42,862 bases of DNA from DATFEN01 sp035691285. GTDB lineage: Bacteria > Acidobacteriota > Vicinamibacteria > Fen-336. The DNA lies in NCBI GenBank assembly GCA_035691285.1, contig DASSJI010000007.1, positions 1 through 42,862 on the forward strand, in the 5' to 3' direction. Each line of letters starts with the position of its first letter. Position 1 is the stretch's first letter. Made by a program: the position numbers and the translations under genes. Below the pieces are notes generated by a model, which was not told the origin of the DNA, did no database searches, and worked only from the letters and a program-made list of their open reading frames with translations. Below, piece after piece: positions 33,864-40,825 of the stretch.

Positions 33864-35648
33864 ATGGCAACCGATACCCAGGCTCCCGTGCTCGCCGCCA
33901 AGGGCGGCAGCTTCCTGATCGAGGACCGCGCTCCCGAGGAGGTCTTCACCCCCGAGGACTTCACCGACGAGCAGCGGATGATCGCCGACACCGCCTCGGA
34001 GTTCATGGAGCGCGACGTGCTGCCTCGCCTGCCCGAGATCCTCGCGCTCAAGTACGAGACGACCCGCGAGCTGATGGCGAAGGCCGGCGAGCTGGGCCTG
34101 CTCGGGATCGAGGTCCCCGAGGAGCACGGCGGCCTCGCCCTCGACAAGGTCTCGGCCACGCTGGCCGCCGAGAAGATGGCCCGCGAGGGGAGCTGGGCCG
34201 TGTCCTACATGGGACACACCGGCATCGGCTCGCTGCCGATCGTGTACTTCGGGACCGAGGAGCAAAAGAAGAGGTACCTGCCGAAGTTCGCCACCGGCGA
34301 GTGGATCGGCTCCTACTCCCTTTCGGAGGCCTCGTCGGCCTCGGACGCGATGAACGCCAAGGCCAAGGCGGTGCTCTCGCCCGACGGGAAGGAATGGATC
34401 ATCAACGGCGAGAAGATGTGGCTGACGAACGCCGGCTTCGCCGACGTCTACATCACCTTCGCCAAGGTGGACGGCGAACACTTCTCCTGCTTCATCGTCG
34501 AGAAGGGCATGCCCGGCGTCAGCCTGGGCGCCGAGGAGAGGAAGACCGGCATCAAGGGCAGCTCCACGCGGCCGCTGATCCTGAACGACGCGCGCATTCC
34601 CAGGGAGAACCTGCTCGGCGAGATCGGCAAGGGCCACAAGATCGCCTTCAACATCCTCAACATCGGGCGCTTCAAGCTCGGCGCCGGCGTCACGGGCGGC
34701 GCCAAGCTCTGCGTCGGCGCGTGCGTCGAGTACGGCAAGAGCCGCATGGCCTTCGGCCGGCCGATCACGAGCTTCGGCCTGATCAAGCAGAAGCTCGGCG
34801 AGATGTCGATCCTGGCCTACGCCGCCGACTCGGTCGTCTACCGCACCGCCGGCATGATCGACCGCAACCTCGCGGGCGTGAAGGACGCTCCCACGGCCCT
34901 GAAGCGCATCGAGGAGTACGACGTCGAGTGCTCGATGGTGAAGGTGTGGTGCTCGGAGATGCTCGACTACTGCGTGGACGAGACCGTGCAGCTGTTCGGC
35001 GGCGCCGGCTACGTCGAGGACTACCCGGCGGAGCGCTTCTGGCGCGACGCCCGGGTCAACCGCATCTTCGAGGGGACCAACGAGATCAACCGGCTGCTGG
35101 TTCCGGGCCGGTTGATGCGCCGCGCCATGAAAGGCGAGCTGCCGGTGTTCCAGAAGGCGATGGCGCTCATGGACGAGCTGACCGCGGGCCCGTCCGGCGG
35201 CGAGATCGAGGACGGCTTCCTCGGCGCCGAGAGCCGCATGCTGGCCGGCGCCAAGAAGGTCGCTCTCGCCTGCCTCGGCCTCGCGGCGCAGAGGTTCGGG
35301 CAGGCGCTCGAGGAGCAGCAGGAGGTCCTCGGCCACTTCGCGGACATCGCGATGGAGACCTACGCGCTGGAGAGCGCGCTCCTCCGGACCCGGAAGCGCG
35401 CGGAGCGCGAGGGCGAGGACAAGGCGCGCCTCCACGAGGCCGCGGTCCGCTGCTTCGCCCAGGACGCGATGGACAAGATCGAGGTCTCGGCCCGTCGCCT
35501 GCTCGCCGCCGTCGAGGAGGGGGACACGCTCAAGACGTACCTCGCGGCCCTGAAGCGCTTCACCAAGCGCGAGATCGTCAACACCGTCGCGCTGCGCCGG
35601 AAGGTCGCCGACGCCGCGATCGAGTCCGGAGGGTATCCGCTGGGATAG
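33864..35648 (+). CDS. fadE: Acyl-CoA dehydrogenase
   Basis: FAD-dependent oxidation of acyl-CoA to trans-2-enoyl-CoA. The 594-residue protein has the N-terminal and middle acyl-CoA dehydrogenase domains (SLSEASSASDAMNAKAKAV, TGIKGSSTRPLIL), the C-terminal helical domain with catalytic glutamate in FEGTNEINRL, and an extra C-terminal helical region of about 170 residues. This larger type is like B. subtilis FadE. An ATG preceded by GAAAGGA is 12 bp after fadA. Electron transfer flavoprotein genes are not in the window. Confidence 0.95.
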   Translation: MATDTQAPVLAAKGGSFLIEDRAPEEVFTPEDFTDEQRMIADTASEFMERDVLPRLPEILALKYETTRELMAKAGELGLLGIEVPEEHGGLALDKVSATLAAEKMAREGSWAVSYMGHTGIGSLPIVYFGTEEQKKRYLPKFATGEWIGSYSLSEASSASDAMNAKAKAVLSPDGKEWIINGEKMWLTNAGFADVYITFAKVDGEHFSCFIVEKGMPGVSLGAEERKTGIKGSSTRPLILNDARIPRENLLGEIGKGHKIAFNILNIGRFKLGAGVTGGAKLCVGACVEYGKSRMAFGRPITSFGLIKQKLGEMSILAYAADSVVYRTAGMIDRNLAGVKDAPTALKRIEEYDVECSMVKVWCSEMLDYCVDETVQLFGGAGYVEDYPAERFWRDARVNRIFEGTNEINRLLVPGRLMRRAMKGELPVFQKAMALMDELTAGPSGGEIEDGFLGAESRMLAGAKKVALACLGLAAQRFGQALEEQQEVLGHFADIAMETYALESALLRTRKRAEREGEDKARLHEAAVRCFAQDAMDKIEVSARRLLAAVEEGDTLKTYLAALKRFTKREIVNTVALRRKVADAAIESGGYPLG

Positions 35649-35658
35649 ACGGTCCGGC

Positions 35659-36327
35659 ATGGTAGGCTCGGCCGCGGTGACGCGGATCCCTTCCCTCGTC
35701 GTCGCGGCCGCGCTGGCCATCGCCATCGCCTGCGACGGCCGCGGCGGGCTGCCGCCCGAGATCCCGCCCTCGATCAAGGGCCCCGACGGGAAGGAGTACC
35801 TGCTCCTCGACCGCGGCCGGTACAAGGGCTTCTACGACAAGTGGGGCCGGCTCGACCGCATCGAGTACGACGAGAACGCCGACGGGAAGGCCGACCACGT
35901 CGCCCGCCACGAGGGCCAGAAGTCGCCCCGTCTGCTGGAGGTCGACGAGGACTTCGACGGCCGCATGGACCGCTGGGAGGAGTACGACCAGAGCGGACGG
36001 CTGCTGAAGGTCGGCGTGTCGCGCAAGCGCTCCGGCGCCCCGGACCTGTGGCTCACGCCCGGGCCGGGCGACCTGCCTTCCCGCAGGGAGTACGACGACA
36101 ACGGCGACATGCGCGTGGACCGCACCGAGATCCTCGAGCGCGGCCTGCTGGTGCGCGTCGAGCTCGACACCGAGGGGGACGGCAAGCCGGACCGCTGGCA
36201 GGACTGGAGCACGGGCCGGCTCGGCTCCGAGGACATCGACACGAACGCGGACGGCAAGCCGGACCGGCGCCTCGTCTACAACGACAAGGGGCGGCTCCTG
36301 AAGATGGAGCCGCTGCGGAGTGAATAG
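35659..36327 (+). CDS. Lipoprotein with repeated DxDGxxD-like (calcium-binding-like) motifs
   Basis: A predicted lipoprotein of 222 residues; signal with lipobox IAIAC (C25). The mature part has five similar blocks, DENADGKAD, DEDFDGRMD, DDNGDMRVD, DTEGDGKPD and DTNADGKPD, interleaved with YDxxGRL phrases. The blocks resemble EF-hand or thrombospondin type 3 calcium loops, so Ca2+ binding is possible (inference). ATG 35659 is 10 bp after fadE; a GTG at 35677 would also leave the signal intact. Function is unknown. Its stop is overlapped by the start of the O-antigen-ligase-like gene. Confidence 0.7.
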   Translation: MVGSAAVTRIPSLVVAAALAIAIACDGRGGLPPEIPPSIKGPDGKEYLLLDRGRYKGFYDKWGRLDRIEYDENADGKADHVARHEGQKSPRLLEVDEDFDGRMDRWEEYDQSGRLLKVGVSRKRSGAPDLWLTPGPGDLPSRREYDDNGDMRVDRTEILERGLLVRVELDTEGDGKPDRWQDWSTGRLGSEDIDTNADGKPDRRLVYNDKGRLLKMEPLRSE

Positions 36328-37684
36328 GGGAGCGCGCCCCGAGCCGCTGCGGGACGCGCTTCGCTACACCGTCCTCGCCGCCGTCGCCGTCGCGCCCTGG
36401 GCGCTCGGGGCGGTTCACCCTGCGGCCTACGTTCCGCTGCTGTGCGTCGCGGGCGCGGCCGGCGTCCTGTCCTGGGCCCGGGCCCACTGGGCGCGGGCCC
36501 ACGGCCAGGCGGTTCCGAAGGTCCCCGGCGCGCGCTGGCTGCTGGCCCTGCACCTGCTGGCCCTGGTCCAGCTCGTGCCGATGCCGCCAGGCCTCCTCCG
36601 CTTCGTGAGCCCCGGCAGCTTCGCCCACTACGACTTCGTCGCGCTCGGGCCCCTCGACTCCTGGCGCCCCGTCTCGGTGAGCCCCGGCGACACGTCCCGG
36701 GCCCTCGTCTTCCTGGCCGGGATGAGCCTTCTCTACGGCCTCTCGTTCCGCGATTTCGCCACGGCCGCCTGGAGGCGCAGGGTCACGGCCGTCCTCGTGG
36801 GCTCGGCAGCGCTCATGGCGGTCGAGGCCATGATCCAGGCCCAGAGCGCCGAGCCCACGCGCATCCTCGGTCTCTACAAGCCGCGCTGGGACTGGGGCGT
36901 GTTCGGCCCCTACGTGAACAAGAACCACTTCGCGGGCTATCTGGTGCTGGCGTTCCCGCTGGCCCTCGCCTGGGCCCGGGAAGCGCTCCGGGACCTGCGC
37001 CGCGAGTGGGAGCGGCGCCGTGTCGGCTGGGTGGCGCTCGGCGATGCCGTGGGCGCGCGCACGATCGGCCGCGCGGCGCTGGCCTTCGTGCTCGCCGCGG
37101 GGCTCCTCTTCTCCCGCTCACGGGGCGGCCTCTTGGCCGTCGCGTTCGCGACGCTGGCCGCGCCGCTCCTGCTCCGCCGCAAGCGTCTCGCGATCGCGAG
37201 CACGGTCGCTCTCGCGATCGCTACCTTCGTGCTCTACGGCCTCGACGCCCTGCAGCCCACCGCCGGCCGGGGCATGGACCACGCGCGGTTCGGGCTCTGG
37301 CGCGACGCCCTCAACATGCTGCCGGACTTCCCGCTCCTGGGCTCCGGGCTCAACACGTTCGGCACCGCCTACGTGGGGTACCGCACCGTCTTCGCGATCG
37401 GCTGGTTCGGCGAGGCGCACAACGACTACCTCCAGGCGCTCCTCGACCTCGGCGTCCCCGGCTTCGCTTGCGCGGTCGCCCTCACGTGGGTGCTGCTGGG
37501 CCTCGCCATCCGCGGCGCGCACTCGGGCGCGATCGCCCTCGGCCTCCTGGGAACCGTGCTCGCCTCGTGCGCCCACGCCCTCGTGGACTTCAACTGGCAG
37601 ATCCCCGGGAACGCGGCGACCTTCGCGCTGCTCGCGGGCCTGGCGGTCCAGGAGCCGCCGGGGCGGGAGGCGCGATCGGGTTAG
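36320..37684 (+). CDS. O-antigen ligase/polymerase-like membrane protein
   Basis: A polytopic membrane protein of 454 residues with about 10-12 hydrophobic helices. Motifs typical of the Wzy/WaaL family are VNKNHFAGYLVLAF, FSRSRGGLLAVAF, GSGLNTFG and EAHNDYLQALLDLGVPG (the conserved His-containing periplasmic loop). Such proteins polymerise or ligate lipid-linked glycans; with the BY-kinase nearby, exopolysaccharide polymerisation is the likely role. The GTG start overlaps the preceding lipoprotein gene by 8 bp. A TAGAAT box at 37682-37687 over the stop may serve the next gene, but no good -35 was found. Confidence 0.85.
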   Translation: MNRGARPEPLRDALRYTVLAAVAVAPWALGAVHPAAYVPLLCVAGAAGVLSWARAHWARAHGQAVPKVPGARWLLALHLLALVQLVPMPPGLLRFVSPGSFAHYDFVALGPLDSWRPVSVSPGDTSRALVFLAGMSLLYGLSFRDFATAAWRRRVTAVLVGSAALMAVEAMIQAQSAEPTRILGLYKPRWDWGVFGPYVNKNHFAGYLVLAFPLALAWAREALRDLRREWERRRVGWVALGDAVGARTIGRAALAFVLAAGLLFSRSRGGLLAVAFATLAAPLLLRRKRLAIASTVALAIATFVLYGLDALQPTAGRGMDHARFGLWRDALNMLPDFPLLGSGLNTFGTAYVGYRTVFAIGWFGEAHNDYLQALLDLGVPGFACAVALTWVLLGLAIRGAHSGAIALGLLGTVLASCAHALVDFNWQIPGNAATFALLAGLAVQEPPGREARSG

Positions 37685-37703
37685 AATCGCCTGGGCTTCC
37701 CCC

Positions 37704-39689
37704 ATGGCGGATTCCGGAGCACGCCTGACGGTCCTCAACGGGCCCCTTTCCGGCAAGGAGCTGGCCCTCGAGGAGGTCGTGGACAACGTGCTCATCGGGT
37801 CCGACTCCGCCTGCCGCTTCCACCTGCCGGCGCCGGGCATCAGCCCGATCCACGCGCGCATCTGGATGGACGCGGGCGGCGTGACCGTCTACGACACGCA
37901 CAGCCCGCGCGGCCTCTACATCAACGACGACCGCGTCAACGGCCAGGCGCCGCTGAAGAACGGCGACGTCCTCTGGCTCGGAACCCCCGGCGAGGAAGAG
38001 GCGATCATGATCCAGGTCCGCCTCCCGACGCGCGGCTCCGAAGCCGCGCCGTCCCCTCCGCGGGCGGGCGACGAGGAGCCCGAGATCGTCGAGGAGACGG
38101 TGGTCATGTCGTCGCCCCCGGTGGCCGCGCCGCAGCCCGAGCCCGAGCCGGTGGTCGAGCCCACGCAGGCGCTCGAATCGATCCCCGCTGCGGAGGATTT
38201 CGCCGTGGCGGCGCCCGACGACGCCGAGGCGACCATGCTGGAGATGCCTGCGGAGGACGTCGGGCCGTCCGCGGCCGAGGACGAGAACGACGCGACCGTC
38301 GTGGACTTCACGCCTCCGGCCTCGGCTTCGCCGATCACCGGGTCCAGAGAGCCCAACGCGTTCGCAGTGGCCGAGCCGGACGACACCGAGGCGACGCGGA
38401 TCGTCTCGGTCGAGCCGACGGCGGCCGAGAGGCAGGAGCCGGAGGAGTACGGCACCATCGCGATGACGCGGGAGGCGGCCGAGGAGCCCGTGCACTTCGC
38501 CCTGGACAGGCCTCCGGCCTCGCCGCAGCCGCCCGCGTTCGAAGACGAGACGTCCGAGCCGCCTGCCCCTGAGCCTCCGCCGGAGCCGGTTCGCGTCGCG
38601 GCGCCTCCACCCCCGCCACCGCGGCCGGTCGTCACACCGCCTCCGCCGACGCCGCCGCGGCCGGCTCCCAGGCCGCCCCGGGCCGCGGCGCCTCCGCCGA
38701 CGCCACGTCCGGCCCCAGCGCGGCCCGCGCCACCGACGGGATCGCGGAACCTGGCCATCGGCCTCGGCGCGCTGGTCTTCGCGGCCGCGGGCCTCGCGGC
38801 CTGGTGGCTCCTCAAGGGAGCGTCTCCCGAGCAGGCCGCGACGCTCACGACGCCGGCGCCCGCTCCGCCCTCGACGGCCGCGGGCGCCGGCCCTCCGCCG
38901 ACACAGGCCGTGGCGACCGAACCGGTGCCGGAGCCGATCCCCGAACCGCCGGTCGAAGAGGCGGTGACGATCGTGAAGAACGCCCCGCCCACGACGCTGC
39001 CCGCCATCGGCGCCTCGCCCCGTCCCGCGCCGTCCGCGAGGGCCGCGACGGCCGCTCCCCCGCCGACCACGCTCTCCGCCGAAGCGGTGAAGGCCCAGCA
39101 GTCGGCGCAGCAGGTGGCCTCCCTGCTCGGGCGCGCCGAGTCCGCGGCGGCCGCGCGCGACCACGCGGGAGCCGCGGCGGCCTACGAGGAGGTCCTGAAG
39201 CTCGAGCCCGGGAACACCCGCGCCACGGAGGGCCGCGCGCAGGCCCAGGCCGCCCTCGCCTCGCTGAAGAAGTCCTTCGTCGCGGGACGCACCACGGTCA
39301 CCGGCGGCAAGGCCGCGAAGGGCGGCCTCTCGGGCTTCGACTCTGAGGACGTCAGCGTGGCGAAGGCCCTCGACTACTCGGGCCGCATCGACTTCGAGGC
39401 GTCGCCGCGCAGCGTGAAGCCGGGGGACACGTTCGCCGTGCAGGTCTACCTGACGAACGACGGCAAGAAGGCCTTCAAGATCGGCAGCGTGACCGCGACC
39501 ACCGCCGTGAACAGCGCCCGCTCGGGAGGGCCGGTCGCGGTCCGCGACAGCGACGTCGAGCCCGGCCAGCGCGTCCTGCTGACCGACGTGCCGGGCACCT
39601 GGCAGGCCAGCACCACGAGCTGGTCGCTGGAGATCGTGGTCATCTCGAGCCGCAACGACCGGTTCCGCAACACGCTGACCTGGAGGTAG
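37704..39689 (+). CDS. FHA-domain membrane protein with CARDB/Ig-like C-terminus
   Basis: A 661-residue protein. The N-terminal FHA domain (about 1-110) binds phosphothreonine in known cases and has VLIGSDSACRFHL, ISPIHARIWM and SPRGLYINDDRVN. A long acidic/Pro-rich linker follows. One membrane segment (about 349-371, NLAIGLGALVFAAAGLAAW) precedes a short TPR-like pair (around residues 465-520) and a C-terminal Ig/CARDB-like domain (SPRSVKPGDTFAVQVYLTND). ATG 37704 begins exactly at the FHA domain; the frame is open further upstream but overlaps the ligase-like gene. It may receive signals from the Ser/Thr kinases in this window (inference). Confidence 0.82.
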   Translation: MADSGARLTVLNGPLSGKELALEEVVDNVLIGSDSACRFHLPAPGISPIHARIWMDAGGVTVYDTHSPRGLYINDDRVNGQAPLKNGDVLWLGTPGEEEAIMIQVRLPTRGSEAAPSPPRAGDEEPEIVEETVVMSSPPVAAPQPEPEPVVEPTQALESIPAAEDFAVAAPDDAEATMLEMPAEDVGPSAAEDENDATVVDFTPPASASPITGSREPNAFAVAEPDDTEATRIVSVEPTAAERQEPEEYGTIAMTREAAEEPVHFALDRPPASPQPPAFEDETSEPPAPEPPPEPVRVAAPPPPPPRPVVTPPPPTPPRPAPRPPRAAAPPPTPRPAPARPAPPTGSRNLAIGLGALVFAAAGLAAWWLLKGASPEQAATLTTPAPAPPSTAAGAGPPPTQAVATEPVPEPIPEPPVEEAVTIVKNAPPTTLPAIGASPRPAPSARAATAAPPPTTLSAEAVKAQQSAQQVASLLGRAESAAAARDHAGAAAAYEEVLKLEPGNTRATEGRAQAQAALASLKKSFVAGRTTVTGGKAAKGGLSGFDSEDVSVAKALDYSGRIDFEASPRSVKPGDTFAVQVYLTNDGKKAFKIGSVTATTAVNSARSGGPVAVRDSDVEPGQRVLLTDVPGTWQASTTSWSLEIVVISSRNDRFRNTLTWR

Positions 39690-39706
39690 GCGCCTCCGCC
39701 AGGCGC
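39690..39706. terminator. Hairpin between convergent genes
   Basis: GCGCCT (39690-39695) and AGGCGC (39701-39706) pair perfectly around a 5-nt loop in the 42-bp gap between convergent genes. No U-tract is seen, so bidirectional termination is only suggested. Confidence 0.4.
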
Positions 39707-39731
39707 GGAGTGAAGTCGCCCCCTCGACGGA

Positions 39732-40736
39732 CTAACGAAACGGCGAGACCGGCGGCTCGGGCGGGGGTGTCGGGGGCGGCGTGGGTGTCGGGGGCGGTGG
39801 CGTGGGTGTCGGGGGCGGCGTCGGAGTCGGCGGCCGGACTGTCGGCGGCGCCGTGGGCGACGGGTTGTTGACGACGATCCCGCCCACGATGCCCGCGCCG
39901 ACCGCGCCGGCGATGATGGCCGCGATCGCGCCCGCGCCCAGGGCGCCCGCAGCGAAGCCGGCCGGCGCGACGGCGGCGCCGGTCGCGGCCGAGAACACCT
40001 GCACCGGGCCCGCCGGCCCGAACGGCGCGATCGGCCGGTCGCCGCACTCTTCGGCATCGTTCACGACGATGGCCTCGATCTCCTGGGCCGTGCTCTCGCC
40101 GAAGTCCGTGAAGGTCGCCTGCCAGTAGTAATTGATCGGGCTCGCCTCGACCTTCGGCCGCGGCAGCTTGCCCTCCCAGAGGCCGCCCTCGCCCGGCACC
40201 GCCTCGATGTAGTAGTAGGCGTCGCCCAGCGACGACTTGAAGTAGATGCGGACGCGGGCCACCTGGTCCGCCGGCGTCACGCTCGCGGCCAGCAGCGGGA
40301 ACTCGCCCGCCACGAAGCAGGAGGCCGGCGGCTGCATGGAGATTGCGCCCTGGCCCGGAGGCAGCTCCGGCGCCTGCGTCTCCTGGGCGCGCGGGATCGC
40401 GAGGGCCAGGAGGTCGATGTTCGCGGACGCCACCCGGCCCGCCACGACCGGAAGCAGCGACGGCGCGCGGCCGACGACGATGCCCTTCGAGCTCTCGGTC
40501 GTGACCAGGTAGCTCCCCGGCGCGAGCTGCGTCTGGAACGAGCCGCCCTTGGACGAGCGCGCGCGGTAGACGGCCCCGGTCATCGAATCGACGAACACGA
40601 CGTCCACGCCGGCGACCGCTCGACCTTCGAGCGTGACGGTTCCCTGCACGAGGCCCAGCGACGACGCCGCGCCCAGCGAAAGCGACGGGCCGAGCGTGAG
40701 CAAAGCCACCAGCAGGTGCGACACGCACTTCCGCAT
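39732..40736 (-). CDS. Secreted CnaB/carboxypeptidase-regulatory-like protein with Pro/Thr-rich C-terminus
   Basis: A 334-residue predicted exported protein with a signal peptide (MRKCVSHLLVALLTLGPSLSLG). A beta-sandwich domain of the carboxypeptidase-regulatory/CnaB type follows (GTVTLEGRAVAGVDVVFVDS, then GSFQTQLAPGSYLVTTES), then an Ig-like region with SLGDAYYYIEAVPGEGGLWEG. A hydrophobic Gly/Ala stretch (AAGALGAGAIAAIIAGAVG) may anchor it, and a PPTPTPPP-rich tail follows. ATG 40736 has GGGGAGA seven bases upstream. It is transcribed after the BY-kinase gene and may be part of the same exopolysaccharide locus. Function is unknown. Confidence 0.75.
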   Translation of the reverse strand: MRKCVSHLLVALLTLGPSLSLGAASSLGLVQGTVTLEGRAVAGVDVVFVDSMTGAVYRARSSKGGSFQTQLAPGSYLVTTESSKGIVVGRAPSLLPVVAGRVASANIDLLALAIPRAQETQAPELPPGQGAISMQPPASCFVAGEFPLLAASVTPADQVARVRIYFKSSLGDAYYYIEAVPGEGGLWEGKLPRPKVEASPINYYWQATFTDFGESTAQEIEAIVVNDAEECGDRPIAPFGPAGPVQVFSAATGAAVAPAGFAAGALGAGAIAAIIAGAVGAGIVGGIVVNNPSPTAPPTVRPPTPTPPPTPTPPPPTPTPPPTPPPEPPVSPFR

Positions 40737-40806
40737 GGCGAATCTCCCCTGGGGAGGATCCAGGTGAAGAGTCTACCCAGGCCGGCCGGGCATTGCAAGC
40801 CCGATG

Positions 40807-40821
40807 CCCGCCGTAGGCGGG
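40807..40821 (-). terminator. Short GC hairpin after the BY-kinase gene
   Basis: CCCGCC-GTA-GGCGGG forms a 6-bp stem with a 3-nt loop just after the BY-kinase stop (40826) on the minus strand. There is no U-tract, so termination is uncertain. Confidence 0.35.
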
Positions 40822-40825
40822 GGCG

